Below are positions 55,579 through 64,000 of a DNA stretch of 64,000 nucleotides, piece after piece (position 1 is the first letter of the stretch; each line of letters opens with the position of its first letter). A program made the translations under genes and the position numbers. Source of the DNA: Maribacter sp. BPC-D8 (GTDB lineage Bacteria > Bacteroidota > Bacteroidia > Flavobacteriales > Flavobacteriaceae); assembly GCF_035207705.1 (NCBI RefSeq), contig NZ_CP128187.1:3534001-3598000 (forward strand), read 5' to 3'. The notes under the pieces are model-generated. The model was given only the letters and a program-made list of their open reading frames with translations. It made no database searches and had not been told where the DNA came from.

Positions 55579-55893
55579 CTAAATAGCCTCTCGGTATAAG
55601 TCTTTTTCCAATTCCGACTGCTTTAAATCTACTTTAAAAGTAAGGTCCATTTTACTCTCATTATTCCAAATATAAAGAGCAGCTAAACCAATGCTTCCTG
55701 TTATGAAAAAGGCGATGGAATAAACTTACTAATCCGCCGTAGGCTAAAGTCAAACATGTAGCCAAGAAAGTTATAGCTGCAAATATCCCAAACTGCCTTA
55801 AGGAAAAGCACTTTCAAGCACAGCTACGTTCTCTCAATATTTGTCTAATGAGCTAAGACACCAGTCCGTTTGGTTAGCAAAGAACTCCCTTAA
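55579..55893 (-). pseudogene. Decayed membrane-protein gene with frameshifts and stops
   Basis: The minus strand still encodes protein-like pieces in different frames. The C-terminal piece (AFFITGSIGLAALYIWNNES, KMDLTFKVDLKQSE, ending DLYREAI) stops at 55579. A middle piece (FGIFAAITFLATCLTLAYGG, LVSLF) is shifted by one base relative to it near 55713. A third piece (REFFANQTDWCLSSLDKY, an in-frame TGA, ENVAVLESAFP) precedes a further shift near 55800. Together these suggest a membrane protein with two helices and a charged tail that has lost its frame; no intact relative is present nearby. Confidence 0.65.
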
Positions 55894-55910
55894 TAGTTAT
55901 AAAAAACATA

Positions 55911-57134
55911 TTAAAGACGATACACCCAATCTTCTGGGTTAAGACGTGAGGTATCTTGGTATAAGTAGAATTTTAATCGGGTTTGACCATTGTTCTTATT
56001 AGTATAAACAACACCAAGCTCTTCCTTACTAGTTACTTTATCTCCTTTTTTGACATATAGCTCAGAAAGGTTATAATAGGTACTAATGAAATTACCGTGT
56101 TTAATCTGCACCCCTTTATTACCACCTGGTACAGCCAAAATAGCAATGACTTCCCCTTCAAAAATGGCACGCGCTTTTGAGCCCTCATCAGTAGCAATGA
56201 TTACTCCGTTACTTTGGTGCTTTATTCCCGGATAAACAGGATCGGCATAGACTCCGAATCCTTGACTTTTTATTCCCTTTTCTACAGGCCAAATTAATTT
56301 ACCTTTATTTGCAGAAAAGTTATTTGCGATAACAGTAGCTTCCGGAGTTAACACGAACTTGCTAGAATTTTTGGTAGTACTTCCTGTTTTTTTATTGGAA
56401 GCAGCAATAGCACTTCTGATCAGTTTTTCAATTTGCTGATCTATTTTTCTAGATTCTTTCTTCTTCTTATCAATAGCACTGGTATACTTACTCTCATTCT
56501 TACGAATAGTACCTAATAATGCTTTTTGAGTCTGTATTTCACCAAATAATTGATTTTTCGCCTTTTTGTTTTGAGCCAGTAACACCTCTTTTACTTTACG
56601 CTCTTCATTCAAATCTGAATTTAAACGCGAAAGCTCTTCGGTTTTAGTCAATATCTGCGCTCCCTGCTCTTTTCTATAGTCAGTATATTGCTTCATATAC
56701 TGAAGCCTTTTAAATCCCTGAAAGAAGCTTTCTGAAGACAACAAGAACATTAATCTATTCTGTTTTGATTTGTTCTGATATGACTTCTGAATCATTTTAG
56801 CATACTCGTCCTTTACCTCTTGCAGTTCGTTCTTTAGTTTACCTATATTTCTAATATTGGTATTGATTTGCCTGTTCAACAAATTTGATTGTTGATTGGT
56901 AACACGAATTAATTGTTGGCGTACGGTAATCTTTTTATCCAACGCCTCCATCTGATCCAAGACATTACCTTTCTCTTTTTTCTCGGCAAAAAGTAATCGG
57001 TTGATATCGCGTATTTCAGTTTGCAGCTGCTCGCGTTTTTCCTCTAAGGCTTTTTGCTCACTAGTTTGTGCAAAAGCGGATACCGTAGTGAACAACACTA
57101 ATAGGAAAAGACCATATTTTAATTTGAACAACAT
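55911..57134 (-). CDS. EnvC-like murein hydrolase activator with degenerate LytM domain
   Basis: 407 residues with a signal peptide ending SAFAQ. A long coiled coil (about 25-255, Glu/Lys/Gln-rich) is followed by an M23/LytM domain (about 285-400). The zinc-site residues of active M23 peptidases are missing: KHQSNGVIIATDEG has Ile in place of the Asp, TYYNLSEL has Asn for the His of YxHL, and RLKFYLYQ replaces HxH. This is the pattern of EnvC and NlpD, which switch on amidases instead of cutting peptidoglycan themselves. It is the last gene of the flippase-dut-TPR-DUF4292 operon. Confidence 0.9.
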   Translation of the reverse strand: MLFKLKYGLFLLVLFTTVSAFAQTSEQKALEEKREQLQTEIRDINRLLFAEKKEKGNVLDQMEALDKKITVRQQLIRVTNQQSNLLNRQINTNIRNIGKLKNELQEVKDEYAKMIQKSYQNKSKQNRLMFLLSSESFFQGFKRLQYMKQYTDYRKEQGAQILTKTEELSRLNSDLNEERKVKEVLLAQNKKAKNQLFGEIQTQKALLGTIRKNESKYTSAIDKKKKESRKIDQQIEKLIRSAIAASNKKTGSTTKNSSKFVLTPEATVIANNFSANKGKLIWPVEKGIKSQGFGVYADPVYPGIKHQSNGVIIATDEGSKARAIFEGEVIAILAVPGGNKGVQIKHGNFISTYYNLSELYVKKGDKVTSKEELGVVYTNKNNGQTRLKFYLYQDTSRLNPEDWVYRL

Positions 57135-57138
57135 CTGC

Positions 57139-57924
57139 TTACAACTCTATTTCATTAAACCCTTTTGGTATTGAATAGGGAAAGTTAACTTTTCCGTTCA
57201 ATTCTAAATTTTTAAACTCAAGGTCAATCGTATTCATCTTATCTTTACTTATAGCCTTTACCATAATCTCATTAGGCAAAACTTCTTTATCTATACTTTG
57301 ATAATTTTTATACTTAATTTCTAACAAACGTTTGTCTGCAGGTTGGGATAATTGCTGCAAAGCCATTTTAAAATTCTTAGGCTCTATTTGAAACAAGGTT
57401 TTGTACAAAGTACCTTGCTGCTTCGGAGTAAGCCTATAATTATCTTCAGATATACCAATATCATACTTCTCATCTCTTAAATCTACTATTGCTTGACCGG
57501 TCAGTAAATTTTGCAAAATTGAAAAGTCAACCTCGGTCCCCAGCAAATCGCTTAAATAAGAAAAGTCGCCATCAAAATATTCGTTTTGTAATTTGTTGTA
57601 AAACGATACCCTATCCGGAGTAATATAAGCTTTAACAATGCCCAATGGAGCACTCATCCAAATGGCTTTATCTTTTTCCATTCGCAAGCTGACGGAAACA
57701 CCCTGAGAAGATTCACCATCTGAATAATTAATTTTTACCCTACCTGCCAATGTTTTAAAACCTGCTTCATTTTGGTAATGCGCTTTTATAACCGATTTAG
57801 ACGATAATTTTGCATCTATAGTACCACCAGAAATCACCTTTGTGCTTTTACAAGATGCCATAAAAACTATCGCAACCATTAGTAAAACATATTTTATCTT
57901 CATCATATTCAAAAACTTCGTCAT
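57139..57924 (-). CDS. DUF4292 lipoprotein
   Basis: 261 residues with a lipoprotein signal ending FMASC (Cys at about 25). The DUF4292 domain is recognisable from ARGxKINY-like AGRVKINYSDGESSQGVSVSLRM, IWMSAPLGIVKAYITPDRVSFYN and the C-terminal KVNFPYSIPKGF. It is predicted to be a LolA/LolB-like half-barrel and may bind lipids. Its ATG follows the upstream TPR gene stop without a gap, so translation is coupled, and it precedes the EnvC-like gene by 4 bp. Confidence 0.88.
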   Translation of the reverse strand: MTKFLNMMKIKYVLLMVAIVFMASCKSTKVISGGTIDAKLSSKSVIKAHYQNEAGFKTLAGRVKINYSDGESSQGVSVSLRMEKDKAIWMSAPLGIVKAYITPDRVSFYNKLQNEYFDGDFSYLSDLLGTEVDFSILQNLLTGQAIVDLRDEKYDIGISEDNYRLTPKQQGTLYKTLFQIEPKNFKMALQQLSQPADKRLLEIKYKNYQSIDKEVLPNEIMVKAISKDKMNTIDLEFKNLELNGKVNFPYSIPKGFNEIEL

Positions 57925-58866
57925 TTAAAATCCTGATTTAATTTTACTAAGGTACATATTTGCTTTAGACGTATTATTGGTCGCCGTATATGCATTTGCC
58001 AATTCTTTATAAACAGCATTTTCTAAGGCAGTATCATCAATAATATAATCTAAAGCAGTTTCTAAAATATCTATAGCATCTTTAAATTTCAGCGCTTTAT
58101 TTAAAGCAGCTCCGTTACCATAATAGAAATAAGGCTGAGAAGGGAAACGCTCCATTGCTTCTTCGGTTGTTTCAAGTAACATATCATTGTCAGAACCAGA
58201 ACTAAGCAAGGTTTCAATTTTTGACTTATACCCTTCTACACTATTTAAATCTTCAGAAGATTCTGTTCTCTCTACATTTGCTACAGGTACTACTAACTTT
58301 TCTTGTTTCGCAATCGAGTCATTAATTTTCTGCTCTAAATACTTTTGTTTTTTAGACGTTTTAATTCCCTTTAAAACAGACTTTGCTGTAACATAATCTG
58401 CGTTTAAAAAATAGATTTCTGCCAAATTACCCCTTAGTTCAAGATTACTCCAAGGTAATTCTGCTTTCACCTCTTCTAGTACAGATTTTCTAGCATCAAC
58501 GATATTAACCAAAGTTTCAGCGTACCAGTAATTTTCTGGTTCTCCGTTCAATGCTTCTAACGCATATTCTTGAGCGAGTATAAATTGCTTATCATACAAA
58601 TGAAACTTGGCAAGTTCAAAAGTAACAACGGTATTTTGTGGTTGTAGCCGTTTACATTCTAAAAAGTAGGTAATGGCACGGTCATAATTTCGTATGCCCA
58701 TATGCTTTAATCCCTCGAAAAAATTCTCTTGAAAAGTATCAGAATATTCTTCCAGAAAAACTTCAGCACTTTGCTCTACCTCTAATTCTTGATTTTCTTG
58801 CGCATAAGACTGCATTGGCGTATTAAAGACACCAACAAGCAAGCCCAAAAAAATCAACTTCTTCAT
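57925..58866 (-). CDS. Exported TPR protein
   Basis: 313 residues with a signal peptide ending SYAQ. Several tetratricopeptide repeats are visible: FEGLKHMGIRNYDRAITYFLECKRLQPQN, AKFHLYDKQFILAQEYALEALNGEPEN, LAEIYFLNADYVTAKSVLKGI and FYYGNGAALNKALKFKDAIDILETALDY. TPR proteins serve as scaffolds; in this operon it may link the DUF4292 and EnvC-like proteins. It lies 16 bp after dut. Confidence 0.87.
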   Translation of the reverse strand: MKKLIFLGLLVGVFNTPMQSYAQENQELEVEQSAEVFLEEYSDTFQENFFEGLKHMGIRNYDRAITYFLECKRLQPQNTVVTFELAKFHLYDKQFILAQEYALEALNGEPENYWYAETLVNIVDARKSVLEEVKAELPWSNLELRGNLAEIYFLNADYVTAKSVLKGIKTSKKQKYLEQKINDSIAKQEKLVVPVANVERTESSEDLNSVEGYKSKIETLLSSGSDNDMLLETTEEAMERFPSQPYFYYGNGAALNKALKFKDAIDILETALDYIIDDTALENAVYKELANAYTATNNTSKANMYLSKIKSGF

Positions 58867-58882
58867 ATTTACAATTTAGAAA

Positions 58883-59317
58883 CTACTTTACGCCAGTACT
58901 ACCAAAGCCGCCTTCGCCTCTTGCGGTTTCAGAAAGGTTATCGACAAGATTCCAATCAGCACGCTCATGCTTGGCAATGACCATTTGTGCAATTCGCTCT
59001 CCGTTTTCAACAACAAAATCTTCACTACCAAGGTTTATCAATATCACTCCGACTTCTCCTCTATAATCAGCATCTATCGTACCAGGTGCGTTAAGTACAG
59101 TGACTCCTTTTTTAGCGGCAAGACCACTTCTAGGTCTTACCTGCGCTTCGATACCAACAGGTAACTCAATAAAAAGACCAGTTGGTATTATAGCTCTACC
59201 TAAAGGTTGTAATATAACAGCCTCGGTAAGGTTAGCTCTTAGATCCATACCTGCAGAAGCACTTGTCTCGTAATGCGGTAAGTCGTGATTCGACTTATTA
59301 ATTATTTTTATGTTCAT
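58883..59317 (-). CDS. dut: dUTP diphosphatase
   Basis: 144 residues with the five dUTPase motifs: AGMDLRA (22-28), RPRSGLA (61-67), [10 protein letters not shown] (79-88) including the water-activating Asp, GERIAQMV (106-113) and the C-terminal [10 protein letters not shown] (133-142). The trimeric enzyme hydrolyses dUTP to dUMP, keeping uracil out of DNA. Its ATG overlaps the flippase stop in an ATGA junction, so it is translationally coupled to that gene. Confidence 0.97.
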   Translation of the reverse strand: MNIKIINKSNHDLPHYETSASAGMDLRANLTEAVILQPLGRAIIPTGLFIELPVGIEAQVRPRSGLAAKKGVTVLNAPGTIDADYRGEVGVILINLGSEDFVVENGERIAQMVIAKHERADWNLVDNLSETARGEGGFGSTGVK

Positions 59318-60774
59318 CTATTTAAATATAATTTTTTAAGATTCTGAAACTCCAGTTTATACACCAAGCCTAAGAACAACAATAATAGCGGTATTCCAAT
59401 AAAAAGATTTCTATCAAAAATGTAAAATGATATTGCAGAAAACAAGATAGATACTACTAAGTAAAAGATAATTTTTCTGAAGTTATATGGGATAGGATAA
59501 TACATACGTCCGAAATAAAACGAAAGCAACATCATGGTGCCATAAGCTAATAAAGTTGCCACGGCAGATGCCATATATCCAAAATAAGGAATGAAAATTA
59601 AATTGACAATTATGGTCAAAACGGCGCCGATCATGGATATATAAGCTCCGAATTTTGTACGGTCTGTAACCTTATACCAAACAGAAAGGTTGTGATAGAT
59701 ACCTAAGAAAAAAGCCGCTAATAAAATTATTGGCACTACAGGCATCGCTTCCCAATACGCTTCATCACGCACAAAAAGAACTTTTAATACATCAGAAAAA
59801 ACCACTACCGCCAACAATATGATACTCCCTAATACTACAAAGTAATTTGTTATCTGAGCATATGCTTTCTGTGGATGCTTGGTGTCTGAATGACTAAAAA
59901 AGAAGGGCTCAATACCCATTCTAAATGCAGTTGCAAATAGCGTCATAAATACAGCTAATTTTACACAAGCCCCGTACTTACCCACTTCATCACTAGCGAT
60001 TTCTATAGGTAATATCTTCTCGAGCAAAATTTTATCTAACACTTCATTAACGGTAAATGCAATACCTGCCACCATAACCGGCATGGCATATTTTAGCATT
60101 CTCTTCCAAATATCCATATCAAAAACATATGGTCTTCGTAGATAAACCCTTAACATTAAAACTAATGTAACAGCACTTGAAACCAAGTTAGAAATTAAGA
60201 TGTATGAAATCTCAAAATCTGGTTTGTAGATAGAACCTAAGAAACCTGAACTATCTGTTGCTGCAATTTTGGGAAGAAAAATTAAGAAAAAGGAATTCAA
60301 CCCTAAGTTTAAGACTACGTTTATCAACTTTACTATGGCATAACGCATAGGTCTTTCATTTGCTCTTAACCAAGCAAACGGAATTATAACTAAAGCATCT
60401 AAAGCCAATATCCAAAAGACATAGCCTATATACTCATTTGATATTTCAAGAACATCGGATAACGAAGATTTAAACAGAAACCCAATGAGCATAAATAGCA
60501 AAGTTGATCCCAAAATGGACAACAATGATGTCGAAACCACTCTTTTTTTATTTTCTGTATCCTTATAGAATCTAAAAAAGGCAGTCTCCATACCATAAGC
60601 TAAGAAGACATTGAAAATAGCAAAATATGCAAAAATCACAACAACTTCACCATATGAACCTGGCTTCATTACACCAGTATAAATAGGCACCAATATGACA
60701 TTAAGCATCCTTGGCAAGACAGTTGCCAAGCCATAGATTGCAGTTTGTTTAAAAAGTTTTTTGAGTGGATTCAA
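59314..60774 (-). CDS. Oligosaccharide flippase (Wzx/MATE-like)
   Basis: 486 residues with about fourteen hydrophobic segments. The start [27 protein letters not shown] and the following [15 protein letters not shown] are typical of polysaccharide-export flippases. It likely moves lipid-linked saccharide across the inner membrane for surface polysaccharide or glycoprotein. Glycosyltransferases are not adjacent, as is normal for this flippase-dut-TPR-DUF4292-M23 operon in Bacteroidota. First gene of that unit. Confidence 0.9.
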   Translation of the reverse strand: MNPLKKLFKQTAIYGLATVLPRMLNVILVPIYTGVMKPGSYGEVVVIFAYFAIFNVFLAYGMETAFFRFYKDTENKKRVVSTSLLSILGSTLLFMLIGFLFKSSLSDVLEISNEYIGYVFWILALDALVIIPFAWLRANERPMRYAIVKLINVVLNLGLNSFFLIFLPKIAATDSSGFLGSIYKPDFEISYILISNLVSSAVTLVLMLRVYLRRPYVFDMDIWKRMLKYAMPVMVAGIAFTVNEVLDKILLEKILPIEIASDEVGKYGACVKLAVFMTLFATAFRMGIEPFFFSHSDTKHPQKAYAQITNYFVVLGSIILLAVVVFSDVLKVLFVRDEAYWEAMPVVPIILLAAFFLGIYHNLSVWYKVTDRTKFGAYISMIGAVLTIIVNLIFIPYFGYMASAVATLLAYGTMMLLSFYFGRMYYPIPYNFRKIIFYLVVSILFSAISFYIFDRNLFIGIPLLLLFLGLVYKLEFQNLKKLYLNR

Positions 60775-60825
60775 GCACTATACATTCAGGCGATAAAAGT
60801 ACCTATTAAAAGCCTAGTTACAAAG

Positions 60826-61266
60826 TTAGTTTTTGGGTGCGCCCTTATAAATTAATGGTTGCTTTTGTTTTATGCCATTTATTTTAGCATATTTCATTTC
60901 TCCATCTTCATTATAACTTATAACAGCCTCATCTTTATTTAATTTTAAATCTAATGTTTCAGATGATTCAGGGTTGTTGTTAGGTATTCTAACCACAATC
61001 ATTTCTTGATTATCTACAGTGTTTACAAGTGCTTTTACTTGCTTACCACGAAAATAAATCTCTTTAATTTCTATGTCAGTAGTATTAAGGAATGACACCG
61101 GAATACGTAATTCTGTACCAGAACCGCTTTCTTCTCGTCCACCAACATAGGGTTGACTACTAGCTTTACCGATTTCGAACGGAGTTTCCGTTTGTAGTTT
61201 TTTCTGCGAGGTGCAGCTGGTTAAACAAAGACAAAAAAGTATAAAGCAACTAAGTACGTATTTCAT
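60826..61266 (-). CDS. Lipoprotein of unknown function
   Basis: 146 residues from MKYVLSC, giving a lipoprotein signal ending LTSC; an ATG three codons upstream (61275) lies in an inverted repeat and was not preferred. The mature domain is predominantly beta (GTELRIPVSFLNTTDIEIKEIYF, EMIVVRIPN, ETLDLKLNKDEAVISYNEDG). No family recognised. It should face the periplasm or surface. It is separated from the flippase gene by 51 bp without a terminator. Confidence 0.72.
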   Translation of the reverse strand: MKYVLSCFILFCLCLTSCTSQKKLQTETPFEIGKASSQPYVGGREESGSGTELRIPVSFLNTTDIEIKEIYFRGKQVKALVNTVDNQEMIVVRIPNNNPESSETLDLKLNKDEAVISYNEDGEMKYAKINGIKQKQPLIYKGAPKN

Positions 61267-61269
61267 TAG

Positions 61270-61308
61270 ACCCATATTATTCTTATAAAGATAATAAGTA
61301 ATATGGGT
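61270..61308. repeat. Inverted repeat around the lipoprotein promoter
   Basis: ACCCATATTA (61270-61279) and TAATATGGGT (61299-61308) are exact complements with a 19-nt centre that itself contains the near -7 box TATCTTTA on the minus strand. Position and symmetry fit an operator; as a terminator for the gene upstream it lacks a T run. Confidence 0.55.
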
Positions 61309-61347
61309 TTAATAAGTCATTTAACATGGTGATCACAAATTAATGGC

Positions 61348-61908
61348 TTAGTCCTCTATTTGTAATTGTTTCAATTTTAAGAGTTCACTCTTTGCTTGTT
61401 TGTATAAAAACACAGAGAAAACCACTAAAAACACTACTGATGAGCATAGAATATAGATATAAAATCCGTTTGATAAAGTAGCCTTAAATAATGGTAATAA
61501 AATTATAAACCCAACGGTATAAATTCCTGCAGCCAAAGGTGTAACTAAGTAATGTGTATATTTTCTGAAACTATAGTAACTGGTTAAATCGTTGCGAAAA
61601 GTATTTGATTCTTTGCTGAAATTAATAGTTCTTAACTTCTTTAAGCTATACAATTCAATAGCTATTCTAACCACTAAACTACCGATCATTAAACCTATAC
61701 CTAGTAAGAACGTAGTGCTTTTATAACCGGAAACATATAGTAGAAACGCAACCAAAATGATAATCGTAATGGTTAAAACTACGTTACCTGTTCGTTGTTT
61801 TTGTTCTATGGATTTTACACTTTTTAAAAGCGCTTGAAATCCGTCTTCGGTGGCAGAAACTGTAGTTTGGTTTTGCCATTTATTCTGTAAATCTTCAAAA
61901 TTATTCAT
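61348..61908 (-). CDS. Four-helix membrane protein, probable sigma-factor partner
   Basis: 186 residues from MNNFEDLQNKW. A charged N-terminal domain of about 40 residues (LQNKWQNQTTVS, LLKSVKSIEQKQRTGN) is followed by four membrane helices (about 42-62, 66-86, 120-140 and 148-168) and a Lys-rich tail. It overlaps the ECF sigma gene by 8 bp, so the two are coupled. By position it is likely to be an anti-sigma factor; it has no ZAS zinc motif or FecR-like domain. Confidence 0.7.
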   Translation of the reverse strand: MNNFEDLQNKWQNQTTVSATEDGFQALLKSVKSIEQKQRTGNVVLTITIIILVAFLLYVSGYKSTTFLLGIGLMIGSLVVRIAIELYSLKKLRTINFSKESNTFRNDLTSYYSFRKYTHYLVTPLAAGIYTVGFIILLPLFKATLSNGFYIYILCSSVVFLVVFSVFLYKQAKSELLKLKQLQIED

Positions 61909-62395
61909 TATGGACACATTTTGTAAGTTGTTGTTTTATTCTATGTATTCTAGTACGGATGGCTTCATGCTTGATTCCCATTATCTCAGAAATCTCTAGC
62001 TGCGGCAATCCTTCTAACTCCAATAATATTATGGCTTTATTGGTACTACTTAATTTATTGATGCATTTGTAAAGCTGAATTAACATATCTTCTTTTTCAG
62101 CCGAGTCATCATTAGAAGCGCTAACCTGAAGATTATCAATTTGTAGATTTTTATCCTTTTTACGTTTTCGTCTTATTTCTGCCAGGCATGTATTTACACA
62201 AATTCGGTAGATCCAAGTCGAGAGTCCGCTTTCATTTCTAAATCCGTCTAAATTCTGCCAAACCTTAATAAAAGTTTCTTGAGTTAGATCTTTGGCAAGA
62301 GACTCATCACCTACCGTATACCCCATGCACAGTCGCATAACTTTGGGGTAGTTTTCCTTATAAATCTTTTGATATATAATTTCTTTAGACCCCAT
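61901..62395 (-). CDS. ECF RNA polymerase sigma factor
   Basis: 164 residues. Region 2 spans about 10-75 (YKENYPKVMRLCMGYTVGDESLAKDLTQETFIKVWQN) and region 4 about 100-160 (LSSTNKAIILLELEGLPQLEISEIMGIKHEAIRTRIHRIKQQL). Its ATG overlaps the stop of the hydrolase gene in a TAATG junction, and its end overlaps the membrane protein gene, so the three are coupled. Targets are unknown. Confidence 0.92.
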   Translation of the reverse strand: MGSKEIIYQKIYKENYPKVMRLCMGYTVGDESLAKDLTQETFIKVWQNLDGFRNESGLSTWIYRICVNTCLAEIRRKRKKDKNLQIDNLQVSASNDDSAEKEDMLIQLYKCINKLSSTNKAIILLELEGLPQLEISEIMGIKHEAIRTRIHRIKQQLTKCVHNE

Positions 62396-63237
62396 TAGTC
62401 GTTCAACGCATTTTTAAGATTCTCGATAAACCATTGTGGCTGATCATACATAATAAAGTGAGATGATCCATTAGCAAATTCAATAGTGTATTCTGTAAGC
62501 GCTTTATATTGTAGCTCATAAGTAGATTTCGCCATTTCTAAGCCATAAGGTTCTGTAGCGGCTAGTATCGTAACCGGTGTATTTATCTTAGCCAAATCTT
62601 CACGTAAATCTAACTTTAATAAATCGGTATAACCATAGACATAGGTTTCTCGATCTGCCTGAATCATCCAATCTTTTATTCTTTCTAGATTTGATTGTTC
62701 TTTAGTCATACTATTCGCCATTTGCTGTACCATAGCTTCAAAATCGGTATCGTTCATAGCTAATAGCTGTTTGTTATATGGAGAATCATAAACCATGTAT
62801 TCACTTTTAAAATCGGGCATCATTAAAGCACCCGTTGATGGTAAAGCGTCGACGATGATTAGTTCTTTATATGAATTGCCATCTGCCGCCATCCACAATG
62901 CCAACGCACCACCTAAACTATGACCTACTAAAACAGCATTATCTAATTTATTCTCTGAAATATATTCTACAACTCTGTCTTTAATTTTGGGTAACCATGG
63001 TTTTTCAATAGCGGGTACATCGCCAAATCCAGCAAAGGTAAATACGTGGCATTCATAGTTTTTTGATAGTTCGCTTACAGTTTCATTCCACACATCACCA
63101 GTACAGGTAAATCCTGGAAACAATAGAATTGGATCTCCTTCGCCAGTAACTTCAACTTTAAAAGGTTCGGCTTGAGCAGTTATTGAAAGAGAGGAAAGAA
63201 TTAGCAATCCGAATAGTAATATTTTAATAGTTTTCAT
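62395..63237 (-). CDS. Exported alpha/beta hydrolase
   Basis: 280 residues from MKTIKILLFG, which gives a good signal peptide ending AQA; an ATG eight codons earlier (63261) adds a Lys/Thr stretch and is less likely. The nucleophile elbow is VLVGHSLGGALAL; LLFPGFTCTGDVW holds the oxyanion region and FANGSSHFIMYDQP the catalytic His. It may be an esterase, lipase or peptidase in the periplasm. It is first in the unit with an ECF sigma factor and a 4-TM protein. Confidence 0.88.
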   Translation of the reverse strand: MKTIKILLFGLLILSSLSITAQAEPFKVEVTGEGDPILLFPGFTCTGDVWNETVSELSKNYECHVFTFAGFGDVPAIEKPWLPKIKDRVVEYISENKLDNAVLVGHSLGGALALWMAADGNSYKELIIVDALPSTGALMMPDFKSEYMVYDSPYNKQLLAMNDTDFEAMVQQMANSMTKEQSNLERIKDWMIQADRETYVYGYTDLLKLDLREDLAKINTPVTILAATEPYGLEMAKSTYELQYKALTEYTIEFANGSSHFIMYDQPQWFIENLKNALND

Positions 63238-63312
63238 CGTAAGAGTTTTTGTTTTGTTCACCCTTTAGATTCAAAAATTAAAAAATGTTACATCCTAAAT
63301 TGAAAAAAGGTT

Positions 63313-63999
63313 TTATTCTGGCTCTACATCCATTCTTTTTATAGCTGTGGATGCCAAAATAAAAGCCGCTAAGAGAAATACTGCTGCCAATGCATATGGA
63401 GCGCCCGGAAAGTAAATAGAAGCCTCAGGTCGTATAAAATAATAAAATACAGGTGCAAAAATTAATTGCCCAAGTATGGCAGTAATACTAACCAGACCAG
63501 TAATGGATCCCTGTAAGATTCCCTGTTCCTTTTCTGAAACTTGATTAGAAATTACACCTTGTACCGTCGGACCAGCAATACCGCCTAATGCATATGGAAT
63601 TAAGAATGCGTACAGCATCCAAGGTTCTTTCGCGAATGAAAAAAGAAACATACCGACTGTCCAAAGTAGAAATCCGAATATGATGACTTTTCGCTTTCCA
63701 AATTTCGTTACAATCTTACCTACCAGATATCCTTGTACAATAGCCACAAAAAGACCAACCACCATTAGCGACAACCCAATTTGTTTCGGATTCCAATCAT
63801 ATCGCTCAATTCCGTAATACGACCATGTTGATGGTAAAGCCTGACCAGCAAGATTCGCTAAAAAGAAAGCAGATATCAATAACAGGATGCCTTTATAGTT
63901 TCGTAATGCAAACAAAGAAACCCCCGGAATCATCTTTGAAAAATTAATCTGTCTTCTATTTTCAGGAGCTAAAGATTCTGGAACAAAGAAATAACCAAA
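63313..63999 (-). CDS. MFS transporter (TetA-like), C-terminal half
   Basis: The frame is open to the window edge, so the N-terminal half lies outside. The visible 228 residues begin FGYFFVPESLAPENRR, the end of the central loop typical of TetA/DHA1-type drug transporters, and contain six membrane helices, with GLFVAIVQGYLVGKIVTKFGKRKVIIFG as the second-half motif A. It probably exports small molecules; the substrate is unknown. The 75 bp between its stop and the hydrolase gene have no terminator. Confidence 0.85.
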   Translation of the reverse strand, partial: FGYFFVPESLAPENRRQINFSKMIPGVSLFALRNYKGILLLISAFFLANLAGQALPSTWSYYGIERYDWNPKQIGLSLMVVGLFVAIVQGYLVGKIVTKFGKRKVIIFGFLLWTVGMFLFSFAKEPWMLYAFLIPYALGGIAGPTVQGVISNQVSEKEQGILQGSITGLVSITAILGQLIFAPVFYYFIRPEASIYFPGAPYALAAVFLLAAFILASTAIKRMDVEPE

Positions 64000-64000
64000 A

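Noticed and set aside
1..64000. CRISPR arrays, IS elements, tRNA or rRNA genes
   Set aside because: No regularly spaced repeats, transposase motifs, or tRNA/rRNA-like sequences were seen on reading the intergenic regions; a covariance-model search would be needed to exclude small RNAs.

Overview
The window looks like chromosomal DNA of a marine-type member of the Flavobacteriaceae (Bacteroidota). The reasons are: low G+C; a T9SS C-terminal sorting domain; the gliding-motility lipoprotein GldH; many DUF families typical of Bacteroidota (DUF2480, DUF3078, DUF4292); a SUF iron-sulfur system split into two operons; cytochrome b558-type succinate dehydrogenase; and repeated matches to the Bacteroidota -7 promoter element TAnnTTTG. 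The genus cannot be fixed from the sequence alone. I saw no rRNA, tRNA, CRISPR array, insertion sequence or prophage. Two decayed gene remnants are present, one upstream of recA and one near 55.6-55.9 kb.

Layout. 0-5.3 kb: the end of a DUF3124 gene, a secreted T9SS-type subtilase, an endonuclease/exonuclease/phosphatase-fold protein and hflX. 5.3-14.6 kb (minus strand): a DUF3078 protein; the operon sufS-sufE-sufT(DUF59)-DUF2480; two outer-membrane beta-barrel genes; then the operon sufA-sufB-sufC-sufD with a strong terminator. 15-21.7 kb: a Tat-signal Gfo/Idh/MocA oxidoreductase, thiL, brnQ, exodeoxyribonuclease III and an aminopeptidase P. 21.8-28.7 kb (plus strand): two consecutive M28-type peptidase lipoproteins, a sortilin-like Asp-box propeller protein, a cupin and a DUF2721 protein. 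29.4-33 kb: sdhC-sdhA-sdhB. 33-38 kb: an orphan Vsr-like nuclease, a DJ-1/PfpI protein, an aminotransferase, a serine hydrolase, a GNAT protein and a small lipoprotein.

38-45 kb (minus strand): succinyl-CoA:3-ketoacid CoA-transferase (scoA-scoB), the operon ricT-like/gldH/PBP1a, and trhO. 45-49 kb: recA, then a lipoprotein, an ECF sigma factor and an unusual protein joining an inner-membrane segment to a C-terminal beta-barrel. 48.9-53.6 kb: plsC, trpS, dprA, an HU-like/SPOR fusion and an acyl-CoA thioesterase. 53.7-55.9 kb: a loosely packed accessory stretch (small membrane protein, CPBP protease, HEAT-like protein, decayed membrane gene). 55.9-60.8 kb (minus strand): an envelope operon of flippase, dut, TPR protein, DUF4292 lipoprotein and an EnvC-like degenerate LytM protein. 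60.8-64 kb: a lipoprotein, a unit of alpha/beta hydrolase, ECF sigma factor and 4-TM protein, and an MFS transporter cut by the window edge.

Most of the window is housekeeping. The best candidates for under-described biology are: the lipoprotein / ECF sigma / trans-envelope barrel unit after recA; the membrane-tethered HU-SPOR protein beside dprA; DUF2480 embedded in the suf operon; a 35-codon ORF with its own terminator downstream of scoB; and apparently leaderless promoters at thiL and plsC.
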